A stretch of DNA of 64,000 bases from Bacteroidales bacterium (GCA_004557825.1 SFFL01000011.1:11812-75811); one strand, 5' to 3'; counted from the stretch's first letter, positions 8,384 to 17,578 are shown. Numbers and translations: made by a program. The notes: generated from the letters alone by a model not told the origin.

Positions 8384-9373
8384 TCAACGGTTGTAAATAT
8401 CCGACTTGTATCGGGCGAGATTTGCCGGGTCGGTAAACCACTCTATGGTGCGTCGCAATCCTTCGCGAATAGTCACCTGCGGACGCCAGTCGGTGAGCGA
8501 TTCTATCTTCGTATTGTCGCCGCACAGACGGAACACTTCGCTCTTTGAGGGGCGCAGGCGCTCCGGGTCAACCACATACTTCACATCGGCTCCCATCAGC
8601 TCGGCAATCAGCTTGAGTGTATCAGCCATTGAAATCTCGGTGCCGGTGGCGATATTGATTTCCTCACCTTCGATATTATCGGCACGACCCAGCGCGAGGA
8701 ATCCACGGCATGTATCTTCCACATAATTGAAATCACGTGTGGGAGAAAGGTCTCCGACCTTGATTTCACGGGCGCCATTGGCTATCTGTGAAATAATCGT
8801 CGGGATGATAGCACGGGCACTCTGGCGCGGGCCGTAGGTATTGAACGGACGGGCAATCACCACTGGTAACCCGAAAGCGTTGTAAAAGCTTTTGGCGATG
8901 GCGTCGGCTCCGATTTTGGTAGCGGAATATGGCGACTGCGGCTGACGCGGATGCTTTTCATCAATGGGCACATACTGCGCCGTGCCGTAAACTTCTGAGG
9001 TAGAAGTTACAATCAGCCTCCCTACCCCAAGATCTTTAGCCGCCTGGCACATATTCAGCGTGCCCTTAACATTGGTGTCGACATAGCTCTCCGGAGCCAC
9101 GTAGCTGTAAGGAATGGCTATGAGCGCGGCAAGGTGGAAAATAGTGTCGGTATCGCGGGCGATATGACGGCAAAAGACCGCATCGCGCACGTCGCCGCAC
9201 ACGATTTCAAGGTTTGGGTCGGATTTGCCTTCCAGCCAGCCCCAGTTGTTAAACGAATTATACTGGCTCAGTGCCCTCACCTTGATTCCCTGCGACAGAA
9301 GCAGGTCGACAAGGTGCGAACCGATAAAGCCGTCGGCACCGGTGACAAGTGCGTGATTTATTGTGCGTGACAT
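8384..9373 (-). CDS. legB: NAD-dependent 4,6-dehydratase, LegB-like
   Basis: A 329-residue extended short-chain dehydrogenase. The Rossmann motif GADGFIGSHL is at about residues 13-22, the catalytic residues are in STSEVYG and YSATK, and the segment YNSFNNWGWLEG is close to the one typical of LegB nucleotide-GlcNAc 4,6-dehydratases. It would carry out the first step from a nucleotide-linked GlcNAc toward a 4-keto-6-deoxy sugar in legionaminate-type synthesis. The aminotransferase, acetyltransferase, epimerase/hydrolase and CMP-transferase needed to finish the route are not in this window. Confidence 0.87.
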   Translation of the reverse strand: MSRTINHALVTGADGFIGSHLVDLLLSQGIKVRALSQYNSFNNWGWLEGKSDPNLEIVCGDVRDAVFCRHIARDTDTIFHLAALIAIPYSYVAPESYVDTNVKGTLNMCQAAKDLGVGRLIVTSTSEVYGTAQYVPIDEKHPRQPQSPYSATKIGADAIAKSFYNAFGLPVVIARPFNTYGPRQSARAIIPTIISQIANGAREIKVGDLSPTRDFNYVEDTCRGFLALGRADNIEGEEINIATGTEISMADTLKLIAELMGADVKYVVDPERLRPSKSEVFRLCGDNTKIESLTDWRPQVTIREGLRRTIEWFTDPANLARYKSDIYNR

Positions 9374-9398
9374 ATCTTTGAAAATTCTATTATCTATT

Positions 9399-9860
9399 TT
9401 ACCCTCTCTTTTTCAGCACATAGGTGTAGGTGGAGCCGTCGTCGGGATTCACCAGGCGAAGGTTGCATTTGTTTGAACCGGCCTCCACGATTTCCAGCGA
9501 GAAGGGAGACCCTGCCGGGAAATGCAGACCTGAAAACGGGATATAAATGGATGATTTATCCCCATCCTCGTTATGGTCGAAGTTGAGCACAAGCGAACCA
9601 TTCTGTTCGCTCCACGTGCCGTAAACGGTATAGGACTGATGGGCATAACCCTCAGGGGCAAGCCACATTATGCAGATAATATCGTTCTGAAACATCCAGA
9701 AATACTGTCCGTGGTATTCTGCATCCGGGGCGCCGTCGACCAGCATTTCTGTCTGCTGCCACTGGCCAAACCAGTCGCCGATGTCGCCATTGTTGCGCGT
9801 GCAACCGGTCGATGTCAGCATCAGCAACGCTATTGATATTATGATTGAAAAATATTTCAT
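9399..9860 (-). CDS. Lipocalin-like lipoprotein
   Basis: A 153-residue protein from the ATG at 9860; a GTG two codons upstream is an alternative. The N-terminus is a lipoprotein signal (MKYFSIIISIALLMLTSTGC), with the lipidated Cys at about 20. The mature part is beta-rich (WFGQWQQTEMLVDG, YTVYGTWSEQNGSLVLNFD, STYTYVLKKRG) and resembles the small lipocalin-like lipoproteins of Bacteroidales. Function is unknown. It lies 25 bases upstream of legB and 36 downstream of the Wzi-like gene in the same operon-like run. Confidence 0.75.
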   Translation of the reverse strand: MKYFSIIISIALLMLTSTGCTRNNGDIGDWFGQWQQTEMLVDGAPDAEYHGQYFWMFQNDIICIMWLAPEGYAHQSYTVYGTWSEQNGSLVLNFDHNEDGDKSSIYIPFSGLHFPAGSPFSLEIVEAGSNKCNLRLVNPDDGSTYTYVLKKRG

Positions 9861-9896
9861 AAACACGTTTTTTCTGTAGGATGTAATATGCCGGGA

Positions 9897-11585
9897 TTAT
9901 TTCCGGCGACCGCCTATGCGGAGCACATCGGAAAAGCGCACCGTAATCATACCGCCGGTATTGTTGCCCAAAAGCGTGCCGTGGTCCAGAGCGAATTGCG
10001 CCAGCACGGTCAGTCCGGCTACCTTGCGGGGGGAATACCCCGCTTCAAGCATAAAGGATGTGTCGCTTCGCGGCTCAGGCAGCGGATCGCGGTAGCGACC
10101 CCAGCTGCGCCGGTATCCGCCTAATACACGATAACTTAGCTCCGGTGTAATCACGCCCTCCACACCTATGTGGAATCCGCGCATACGATTGTATGCAAAC
10201 ACCATATTGCCGTCGGTATTGTAAATCGGCGACACCATAAAGGGAGTGCCGATAGCCATTCCGTAATATGCGTAGGGGTTGTATTCGTGATTATAATAAT
10301 AATCGTCGGCACCTTCGGCACGATGAGTAATGGTTGTGCCGGGATTGTCGTCGGGATCCCAGTGCATCGGGCCTGACTGATTGGTGAAGTCGATATACTC
10401 AATCACAGCGCCGGAAATCAATCCCGGCTGTGGAGCTGTATACTGCAGACCCCACACGCCGTCGAAGCCGTTGAGGCATCCTATGCCTGAGCCATCTTCC
10501 CACGGTTTCTGCATATATGCCTTGACAGAAGCTCCTGAGGGAAGGCGGTAGCGCAGATGCAAATCCCAGCATCCGAGCGAACTGCCCGAATAGTATGCCA
10601 GCGTAGACCCGTCGGTGGGAACAAGCATCTTGAAGAACTGCTTGATGCCGCGCGAATAGGAGCGCGTCCTGATGTACTTTCCGTCTGTATACCAGTTGGT
10701 GGTACCTCCGAAGAAAGCGCCCACCTGCATACCCACCGTCACCGAGAAGGGCTGCGAAGGCTTGGTGCGGAAATAGCACCGCTTATATGAGTAAAACTCG
10801 CCCTGATTCAGGTGGCCGTAATAATAATTGTAGTGATTGCGCAGCCACTTGTTATCCATAGGTTTGCCGTAAGAAATCTCACCCTGAATCTGCACCCATC
10901 CGTTGGTGAAGGGGATGTTTTGGAAATCGTGGAATCCTGCTCGAACCTCCGGAATCGGCCTCGCATTGCCGCTTTCCACAAGATCGCCGCTCGAAAGAGT
11001 GCTGCTCAGGAGCGCCGAGGTATGTTCTTTCATACCCACGGTAAGGAACACGCCGCGATAGCGCAACTCGCCATAAAGTTGCTGCAGCCACACGCGGGCG
11101 GGATGCTCGGCATGCGGCACAAGCAGCCCGTTCTTCACGGCCAAACCTCCGGCAGGCACAGCAGCGTCGGCTGCAGCCTCCTGAAAGCGCATATAATCGA
11201 CCGACGAACTGTAGCCGCCCAAAGCATCTACGCCAAAACTGTAGGTGAAGCGCTTACCCTCCTCATGGGGGCGCCACGCGTCGATTCGGGCAAGTGCATT
11301 GCTGCTTTGGGTAAGCACTCCGTGACGATTGGAGGCGATATAATAAGGGGCAAAATCGCCGCTGCCGGCATTCATCAAAAGAGATGCGCTCCAGTTTATG
11401 GCATACCCCTCTGCAGATGAATCATCAGAAGAGGCCGAAGCCGAGGAAGTGCCGGTGGCGGTGGCTGATGCAGAGGAAGCGCCGGATTCCGACACAGACT
11501 CAGCTGCCGATGCCATAGCCGACATTGCCAGCAGCGCAGTGGCCGCCAGCGTGCGGCTGAAAGAAATGTGATACCTGATTTTCAT
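9897..11585 (-). CDS. Capsule assembly Wzi family outer membrane protein
   Basis: A 562-residue protein from the ATG at 11585, which gives a clear signal peptide (MKIRYHISFSRTLAATALLA). A longer frame would overlap the previous gene. After a Ser/Ala/Thr-rich segment of about 40 residues comes a beta-barrel-like sequence rich in aromatic residues (YFRTKPSQPFSVTVGMQVG, FHIGVEGVITPELSYRVLG), typical of Bacteroidota Wzi-like proteins. Wzi anchors capsule polysaccharide to the outer membrane in E. coli. It is four bases after the glsB-like stop, linking the lipid and polysaccharide genes. Confidence 0.82.
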   Translation of the reverse strand: MKIRYHISFSRTLAATALLAMSAMASAAESVSESGASSASATATGTSSASASSDDSSAEGYAINWSASLLMNAGSGDFAPYYIASNRHGVLTQSSNALARIDAWRPHEEGKRFTYSFGVDALGGYSSSVDYMRFQEAAADAAVPAGGLAVKNGLLVPHAEHPARVWLQQLYGELRYRGVFLTVGMKEHTSALLSSTLSSGDLVESGNARPIPEVRAGFHDFQNIPFTNGWVQIQGEISYGKPMDNKWLRNHYNYYYGHLNQGEFYSYKRCYFRTKPSQPFSVTVGMQVGAFFGGTTNWYTDGKYIRTRSYSRGIKQFFKMLVPTDGSTLAYYSGSSLGCWDLHLRYRLPSGASVKAYMQKPWEDGSGIGCLNGFDGVWGLQYTAPQPGLISGAVIEYIDFTNQSGPMHWDPDDNPGTTITHRAEGADDYYYNHEYNPYAYYGMAIGTPFMVSPIYNTDGNMVFAYNRMRGFHIGVEGVITPELSYRVLGGYRRSWGRYRDPLPEPRSDTSFMLEAGYSPRKVAGLTVLAQFALDHGTLLGNNTGGMITVRFSDVLRIGGRRK

Positions 11586-11589
11586 AATG

Positions 11590-12567
11590 TCAGGAATTTG
11601 TAGGATAATCCCCCGCATCCTCGTCAAAGGAATCGGTGGGATGATATGAATTGATATGGCGGTCTTTTTTCTCGTCGTAGACCTCGGAGATGGTCAGGAA
11701 AATGCCTGTCTCTTCCACGTTGCCGAACTCATCATTGATGGCCGTGCCGAAAATTTTCAGCGTGGGGCTGAGGCTCATATAGGCATTGACCAGCGGAGGA
11801 ATGTTGATGCCGCGCTGACGGATGGCCGAATTCAGTATCTTGTAATCCTCCTTGAAGTCGCTGTACGGGAGCATCCGGGCAAACAGTCCGTCGTGGTCGG
11901 AGGGCACAATAGGCTGATATGGTTGCGCCAGCCCTTCGGTATCAGGGAAATGCTTATTAAGGAAATAGAGCAGAAGGTCGCGGCACATACGGTCGTAGCT
12001 GGGATACATCGTGAATTTTCCGAAAAGATAATGGATTTCGGGATGCTCCACAGTGAGCGCTCCAAGGCCATCCCAAAGATTATCCAGCGCGAAAATCGCT
12101 TTCGCTCCGGCACGCGACGACTGATATTCCAGGCGCACAAACGACCGGCCAAGTTCTATCGTCTGTGGCAGATACTCCCGCACAAACTTTGGCGAGAAGT
12201 CAAACATGTGGCTGGTGGCTATGCGCGGACGTCCGTCAATCAGTTTTATATCCTTTCCTAAAATGTAGCGGTAGCCGCCCAGAATCTGGCGCGAGTCAGG
12301 ATCCCACACTATCAGCTGCTTGCAAGGCGGGTCCATCCGGTCATACTGGTCTATGTCACACTCTTTGCCGGTGCCTCCGCCCGAAGTGCGGAAAGCAATC
12401 TCGCGCAGACGACCGATTTCGCGCATCGTATTGGGTGCGCTTTTATAGTCTACGACATAGATTTCATTGTCGGCCTTGTTGGTCTTGCGGAGCAGATGGT
12501 CGGGCGTAAGTTCGGCCTCAATCAGTTCTACAGGTACGGGGTCTATAATGGGGCAAATCATTGTCAT
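11590..12567 (-). CDS. glsB: GNAT-type N-acyltransferase, GlsB/OlsB-like
   Basis: A 325-residue hemolysin-like GNAT acyltransferase (LREIAFRTSGGGTGKECDIDQYD, QLIVWDPDSRQILGGYRYI, ELGRSFVRLEYQ). The adjacent PlsC-type gene matches the glsB-glsA pair known in Bacteroides thetaiotaomicron, where GlsB N-acylates glycine with a 3-hydroxy fatty acid and GlsA adds a second acyl chain to give glycine lipids. Here the order is glsA-like then glsB-like, six bases apart. The alternative is an ornithine N-acyltransferase. The symbol is by analogy. Confidence 0.75.
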   Translation of the reverse strand: MTMICPIIDPVPVELIEAELTPDHLLRKTNKADNEIYVVDYKSAPNTMREIGRLREIAFRTSGGGTGKECDIDQYDRMDPPCKQLIVWDPDSRQILGGYRYILGKDIKLIDGRPRIATSHMFDFSPKFVREYLPQTIELGRSFVRLEYQSSRAGAKAIFALDNLWDGLGALTVEHPEIHYLFGKFTMYPSYDRMCRDLLLYFLNKHFPDTEGLAQPYQPIVPSDHDGLFARMLPYSDFKEDYKILNSAIRQRGINIPPLVNAYMSLSPTLKIFGTAINDEFGNVEETGIFLTISEVYDEKKDRHINSYHPTDSFDEDAGDYPTNS

Positions 12568-12573
12568 TATGGG

Positions 12574-13503
12574 TTATAAATCAAGCGGTGTAGAGGCATC
12601 GGGGATTTCTGCGAAGGCCGGATTTTCGCCGGCGGATATGCGGTAAATCAGTCGCCTCATCCGGGCCGCGCACTGCGGTGCGCCGCTCCCGACGGTGAGT
12701 TGCTGCCACGGCACCGGGCTGCCGAAAGTCACCGGCAGAGTGCTGTTTTCGAGCGTGAACATCTCGCCGGGGAGATATATCATCTCGAAATTGAATTTCA
12801 GTCGCAATTTCAGCCGTCGGTTGGCCATTTTATAGAAATGCGGTGAATTTTCTCCGCCGAAAAAGAGCGGAATCACATCGCGCTGATGCTTCACTGCTTC
12901 GTTGACAAACATTTTATTCCACTTCAGGTCGCACACCCGGCGCTGAATATTGCCGCCGACACGCACTTTCTGAAGCCGCGACACAAGTCCGGCAGGGAAC
13001 ATTATTATGGGGTCATTGCCGGCAAAGGCTTCCTCAACTGCCTGAATGGCCTCACGGCTTTGCCGGCCGAATTTATTCACCGGCAGGAACACGCTGCGCA
13101 AGGGCGCTACAGCCTGCAGCAGGTCGTTCACCACAAAGTATACATTGCCACCGTGGCGGCGCTGCACATAATCAATCAGTGCCATTCCGTCGAGTCCGCC
13201 AAGCGGATGATTCGACACATAAAGCACCCTGCGGTGTGAAGGCTCCGGCAAGCGCTCTTCATGCTCGGGAGCAAGTGTGATATTGAGCGACCGAAGCACA
13301 CCGCGGGCAAAGGGCGCGCCTTCCAGCGAAGCGTTCTCTTCGAGCAGTTCGTTGAGCCTGGTCTGGCAGATTGTACGCTTCATCCACTCCACAACGAAAC
13401 GCGGAATCAGACGCGACAGCCGGGGCAGGCGGTCGCGCAGCACTCCATCGAGATCAATCTTTATTATCTCGCCTTTGACTGGTGTTTCCTGTGATGCAGA
13501 CAT
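12574..13503 (-). CDS. glsA: PlsC-type O-acyltransferase, GlsA-like
   Basis: A 309-residue lysophospholipid acyltransferase-family protein. The catalytic H-x4-D motif is present as NHPLGGLDG, followed by LPVNKFGRQSREAIQAVEEA and the FPAGLVSR block. It probably transfers the second acyl chain to the hydroxyl of an N-acyl amino acid made by the next gene, giving glycine-type lipids. It is the first gene of the minus-strand cluster and has its own upstream -7 box. A general 1-acylglycerol-3-phosphate acyltransferase is the alternative. Confidence 0.75.
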   Translation of the reverse strand: MSASQETPVKGEIIKIDLDGVLRDRLPRLSRLIPRFVVEWMKRTICQTRLNELLEENASLEGAPFARGVLRSLNITLAPEHEERLPEPSHRRVLYVSNHPLGGLDGMALIDYVQRRHGGNVYFVVNDLLQAVAPLRSVFLPVNKFGRQSREAIQAVEEAFAGNDPIIMFPAGLVSRLQKVRVGGNIQRRVCDLKWNKMFVNEAVKHQRDVIPLFFGGENSPHFYKMANRRLKLRLKFNFEMIYLPGEMFTLENSTLPVTFGSPVPWQQLTVGSGAPQCAARMRRLIYRISAGENPAFAEIPDASTPLDL

Positions 13504-13519
13504 AGATCGGTTTTCATTG

Positions 13520-13578
13520 CAAATTTACGATTTTTGCGCGAAAGATTGATGAAAATCCGCCGCAAATTGTTAAGTTTG
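13520..13578. promoter_or_regulatory. Divergent promoter region
   Basis: On the minus strand TAAATTTG at 13527-13520 is 17 bases before the glsA-like ATG. On the plus strand TAAGTTTG at 13571-13578 precedes the ATG at 13598 by 20 bases, with a possible TTG -33 element at 13546-13548 (spacing 22, slightly long). Both fit the Bacteroidota TAnnTTTG box. The very short leader on the minus side means that the exact transcription start is uncertain. Confidence 0.45.
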
Positions 13579-13597
13579 CATAAAAATCAAAACAGTT

Positions 13598-14449
13598 ATG
13601 CCAAAGCAATCGTCAGGCGTTTCCGGTTTCCTCGACAATACGCTTGCCACCATCAAAAGCTGCGTGAAGCAAGTTGTGGAGAAATCGGCCAAAATAAATC
13701 CGGCTAATAGCGCTACCAATCAGCTGATTATTCTCGGAAACGGGCCTTCGCTGCGAACGAATCTCAACAACGACCTCGACCTGCTCCGCAGCGCCGACAC
13801 CCTCGCCGTAAACTTCGCCGCCAACACCCCGGAGTTCTCCGAGATTCAGCCCACATATTATCTGTTGGCCGACCCCCATTTCTTTGATAAAGCGGGGGAA
13901 GACCCCAATGTCGGCCGCCTGATTGAAAATCTCAACAGCATCACTTTCCCGATGACACTGTTTGTGCCGGCCGGTGCACGAAAGGCCGACAGCTATTTCC
14001 ACAATCATAATCTCACCGTGAAGCATTTCAGCTTCACCGCCGTGGAGGGATACACCTGGTTTGAGAACGCTATGATGAACTCGCACCGCGGCATGCCTCG
14101 GCCGCGCAATGTGCTCATTCCATCCATTATGGTGGGTATATGGCTCGGCTACAAGGAGATATATCTACTGGGCGCCGACCACTCCTGGCTGAAAACACTC
14201 AGCGTCAACGACCGCAACGAGGTGGTGTCGATTCAGCCTCACTTCTACAAGGAGGATTCCCGCGAGCAGCAGAGGGTGAATGAGGTTTATGTGAATCGTC
14301 AGCTCCACGAAGTGCTTGAGAGTATGATGATTGCATTTAAATCATACCACCGCATCAGAGAGTATGCCGACCGATGCGGCACACAGATTTTCAATTCCAC
14401 TCCAGGCTCGATGATTGATGCCTTCGAGCGCGCTTCACTTCCCCGATAA
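13598..14449 (+). CDS. DUF115 / GT42 sialyltransferase-like protein
   Basis: A 283-residue protein without a signal peptide. It carries LIILGNGPSL at 43-52, then a block SIMVGIWLGYKEIYLLGADHSW and a C-terminal CGTQIFNSTPGSMIDAF. The same three blocks in the same order occur in Campylobacter CstII-type (GT42) sialyltransferases (GNGPSLK, IALGYKEIYLSGIDF, a CPNS-like end) and in the related DUF115/MptE-like family. The likely role is transfer of, or binding to, a nucleotide sugar. It is divergent from the nonulosonate cluster. Exact activity is not provable here. Confidence 0.65.
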   Translation: MPKQSSGVSGFLDNTLATIKSCVKQVVEKSAKINPANSATNQLIILGNGPSLRTNLNNDLDLLRSADTLAVNFAANTPEFSEIQPTYYLLADPHFFDKAGEDPNVGRLIENLNSITFPMTLFVPAGARKADSYFHNHNLTVKHFSFTAVEGYTWFENAMMNSHRGMPRPRNVLIPSIMVGIWLGYKEIYLLGADHSWLKTLSVNDRNEVVSIQPHFYKEDSREQQRVNEVYVNRQLHEVLESMMIAFKSYHRIREYADRCGTQIFNSTPGSMIDAFERASLPR

Positions 14450-14455
14450 TCCTCT

Positions 14456-15049
14456 ATGGCTTCATATCTTACCCTCGCAGCACAGTCGCAGGCTCAGTTT
14501 GTGGAAAAGCGGAGCCGCTTCATCGGGTTCGCCATACCGGTGTCAACCCGCGAGGAGGCCCGCGAGCACATCAAAAATTTCTCGAAGGAATATTACGATG
14601 CGCGCCACGTATGCTGGGCTTTTATGCTGGGCGCCGACCGTAAGGATTTTCTTTCTTCCGACAATGGCGAGCCATCCGGCACGGCCGGCAAACCGATTCT
14701 CGGTCAGATTAATTCATTCAATCTTACCGACATCCTGATAGTGGTGGTGCGTTATTTCGGCGGAGTAAAACTCGGCACACCGGGGCTAATTGCCGCATAC
14801 CGCGAGGCTGCCCGACTCACAATCGAAGCCGGAGAAATAATTGAATGTCAGGAGAAAAGCACATTCTCTTTCAACTTTCCTTATATGGCGATGAATGATG
14901 TGATGAAAATCGTAAAAGCATCCGACGTGGAGATTCTCGGGCAGCAGTTCGACAATTCCTGCTCAATGACTCTGCGGATGGCCACCGACCTTTATCCCGA
15001 AATTACCGCGCGTCTGCTCGCCGTCGACGGCGTCAGTGCATCCTCTTGA
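14456..15049 (+). CDS. YigZ/IMPACT family protein
   Basis: A 197-residue member of the YigZ family. The UPF0029 domain is recognised by EKRSRFIGFAIPVSTREEAREHI, DNGEPSGTAGKPILGQI and VVRYFGGVKLGTPGLIAAYREA. The C-terminal ferredoxin-like DUF1949 domain follows from about 135. Family members are linked to translation control or nucleotide binding, without a fixed enzymatic role. It begins six bases after the DUF115-like gene and its 3' end overlaps the convergent TPR gene by 17 bases. Confidence 0.93.
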   Translation: MASYLTLAAQSQAQFVEKRSRFIGFAIPVSTREEAREHIKNFSKEYYDARHVCWAFMLGADRKDFLSSDNGEPSGTAGKPILGQINSFNLTDILIVVVRYFGGVKLGTPGLIAAYREAARLTIEAGEIIECQEKSTFSFNFPYMAMNDVMKIVKASDVEILGQQFDNSCSMTLRMATDLYPEITARLLAVDGVSASS

Positions 15050-17120
15050 GCAGATTATAGGAAGGAACTACCCCAAGTTCGCCGGCTTTCGACAGATTGG
15101 CCATACCCTCAGCACGGTTGCCAAGCTGGAAATAAACGTAGGCCAGATTATAATATGCCTCACCGAAGTCGGGCTTCAACTCCACAGCCTTGCGGAAGGC
15201 CGACAATGCCGAGGTGAAATCACCCATATCGGCAAGCACCACCCCCTTATTGTAATGCGCAAAAGCCATACGCGGAGATAATTCGGCTGCCCGGTCGAAA
15301 TCCGCCACGACTCCGCGAAGCCGCAGCTTCACATCGGCAGCGCCGTCGGCTTTAATCATATCATAGCGGGCCACGCCGCGCTGAAACCACGCCAGCGCGA
15401 AATCGGGTGTGAGCGTCACAGCCCTATCGAGGTCGGCGATGGCCGCCTGATAGTTGCGCAGGGTCATATAGTCCATCGCCCGGCCGAAATAATCAATGGC
15501 GCGGGGAGTGTTTTCCACAAGATAACGGGTATAATTCTCTATCGAGCGGAAATGGCGGTCGAGCAGCGACTCATCCGAGGGGGTGAGTCCGCGGTTGCCA
15601 ACCATCACCACAAAGGGAAGAATACGGGTGGCATTCAGGTCGTCGACCTCCTTTATATAAGAACGGGCATCGGTCACGGAATTGGTAGAAGCGCTGTAGT
15701 AGCCCAGCGCAAACATCGGCTCAAGCGAAATGCGGCGGTCGTGATCCTGCACGCGGCCGCGAATGCCCTGGCTTACGAAATCCTGCTGAAGGTCGACATC
15801 GTTGTCGAGTGTGCGGAGCGCTGTGAATCGGCGGGCCACAGATTCCGGCGTAAGCTCGGAGCCGTTGCCATTCCCAGACTCCCCGCTACCGTTCTTACCC
15901 GACGCTCCGGATTGATTGCCGGCGTCATTGCCATCACGGGAGGCTGACCCATTGCCGGCGTCGGCCAAATCAGCGCCGGGTGCAGGAATGCCACCGGCCG
16001 GGAGCGCACGGGCTATGGCAAGCGCCTTCTTATAGTCGGCCTCGGCATCGCGCATTTTTCCTTGCTGACGGTAAATGTCGGATCGCATATAATATGCCTC
16101 CGGCAGATTGGGGAAACGCTGAATAAGCGCGGATATATCGGCAAGTGCGGCTGAGAAATTGCGCACTTCGCCGTAAAGGAGCGCACGGTTGTAGAGCGCC
16201 CGATGGTCTTCCGGTTCAAGTTCAAGCACGCGCGAGAAGTCAATTATCGCGCGGTCATTGTCGCGGCTCTCCATACGCAGCAGGCCGCGGTTGTAAATGG
16301 CCGCAGCGTTGAGCGGGTCGAGCTGTACGGCATAATCATAGTCGGCCATCGCCCCGAAATAGTCGTCGCGATGATAGCGGAGGAACGCACGGTTCACATA
16401 CAGGCCGCTCTCTTTAGGCTCCAGACGGATAGCCTCGGTAATGTCGCTTTCGGCCTTTTCATATCCCTCAGGCTTGGCCATCAGGATGTTTGCCCGGAGC
16501 AGGTATGCGTTTGCAATGTTCGGATTGATTTCCAGCGCCTTTTCCAAATCGGCCACGGCGCCAACCGTATCGGTCTGCTCAACCTTCAGGCGTCCGCGGG
16601 CCACATAGGCGTTGGCATAACCGGGATACATCTCCAGCAGGCGGTCGAAGCTCACCCGGGCACTGTCGGCTTCGTTGAGCTGCTGCAGCGCCAGTGCACG
16701 ATTAAACATCAGGTTGCGGTTGTTGGGCAGCAGCCGCATGGCGGCATCATAGTCCTCCACCGCGCTCCGGTACAAGCCGAGGTTCTGTTGGGCCACACCG
16801 CGCACCTCATACACATCGGGGATAAACGGGTTTCGCTCGATAGCCATCGAGGCATCCTCCACAGCTCCGCTGTAGTCTTCCAGGTTCAGCTTGGCTATGG
16901 CGCGATAGAGATATGGCTGCGCCAGATATGGCTTGGCCGCGATAGCTCGATTGAAATACTGAATGGAGAGCACATAGTCATCGAAGTAGAGCGCGTTCTG
17001 CCCCACCCGCACTATCTGCTCAGCATTGATCTGCGCATAAGCATTGCCGACGCCGGCAAAAGCCAGCATCAGCAACGTAAGGTATTTTATTAAAATATGT
17101 CGCGAAGGAAATGCAGCCAC
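15033..17120 (-). CDS. Secreted tetratricopeptide repeat protein
   Basis: A 695-residue protein starting at GTG 17120-17118, which overlaps the DUF5606 stop by one base (TAGTG), so translation is probably coupled. A signal peptide (residues about 8-29, ending AYA) precedes about ten TPR units (31-375). A Gly/Ser/Asn-rich linker follows (around 385-420), then a unique segment with VQDHDRRISLEPMFALGYYS and three to four more TPRs at the C-terminus. It is predicted periplasmic and to act as a scaffold. No enzymatic domain is visible. Confidence 0.85.
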   Translation of the reverse strand: MAAFPSRHILIKYLTLLMLAFAGVGNAYAQINAEQIVRVGQNALYFDDYVLSIQYFNRAIAAKPYLAQPYLYRAIAKLNLEDYSGAVEDASMAIERNPFIPDVYEVRGVAQQNLGLYRSAVEDYDAAMRLLPNNRNLMFNRALALQQLNEADSARVSFDRLLEMYPGYANAYVARGRLKVEQTDTVGAVADLEKALEINPNIANAYLLRANILMAKPEGYEKAESDITEAIRLEPKESGLYVNRAFLRYHRDDYFGAMADYDYAVQLDPLNAAAIYNRGLLRMESRDNDRAIIDFSRVLELEPEDHRALYNRALLYGEVRNFSAALADISALIQRFPNLPEAYYMRSDIYRQQGKMRDAEADYKKALAIARALPAGGIPAPGADLADAGNGSASRDGNDAGNQSGASGKNGSGESGNGNGSELTPESVARRFTALRTLDNDVDLQQDFVSQGIRGRVQDHDRRISLEPMFALGYYSASTNSVTDARSYIKEVDDLNATRILPFVVMVGNRGLTPSDESLLDRHFRSIENYTRYLVENTPRAIDYFGRAMDYMTLRNYQAAIADLDRAVTLTPDFALAWFQRGVARYDMIKADGAADVKLRLRGVVADFDRAAELSPRMAFAHYNKGVVLADMGDFTSALSAFRKAVELKPDFGEAYYNLAYVYFQLGNRAEGMANLSKAGELGVVPSYNLLKRMH

Positions 17121-17578
17121 TATTTCTTCACTGTTGCAGCCTCGTCAGCGGCTTCAGCAACTTCAGCAGCCTGGTCCTGTGCGATTTCCTCATCCTTGAA
17201 ATCCTTGATACCGGCTGCAATCAGCTGATTGTACCAGGAAAGGAGTTTGCGTATGTCGGTAGTGTAAACGCGGTCCTCGTCGTAGTCGGGAAGCACGGTT
17301 TTGAAATAAGCGCGCACAGCGGCATCGTCGCCCAGCGCCTTTACATCGACTTCCTTGCCGTCGTTGGCTTCCTTCACCTTCTCGAGCACATCAAACAGAG
17401 GTACATCGTCGCCTATGGTGTAGATGGAAATGTCGCCCAGCGACACTACTTTATCAGTAGAATATGCCGGCTGACGGCGGCCTGTGGCGATATTCTCCAC
17501 AATAAGCATATTCTTACCACGGTTTACAAGACGGAAAAGGCCGGACTTACCGGAAATAGAAAGAATTTTCTTGAGCAT
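17120..17578 (-). CDS. DUF5606 domain-containing protein
   Basis: A 152-residue protein read from the ATG at 17578, since the start MLKKILSISGKSGLFRLVNR is the conserved N-terminus of this Bacteroidota family; a longer frame adds eight unsupported residues. Conserved blocks are NRGKNMLIVENI, STDKVVSLGDISIYT and DYDEDRVYTTDIRKLLSWYN. The last 20 residues are Glu/Ala-rich. Function is unknown. It is co-transcribed with the TPR gene behind it. Confidence 0.88.
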   Translation of the reverse strand: MLKKILSISGKSGLFRLVNRGKNMLIVENIATGRRQPAYSTDKVVSLGDISIYTIGDDVPLFDVLEKVKEANDGKEVDVKALGDDAAVRAYFKTVLPDYDEDRVYTTDIRKLLSWYNQLIAAGIKDFKDEEIAQDQAAEVAEAADEAATVKK

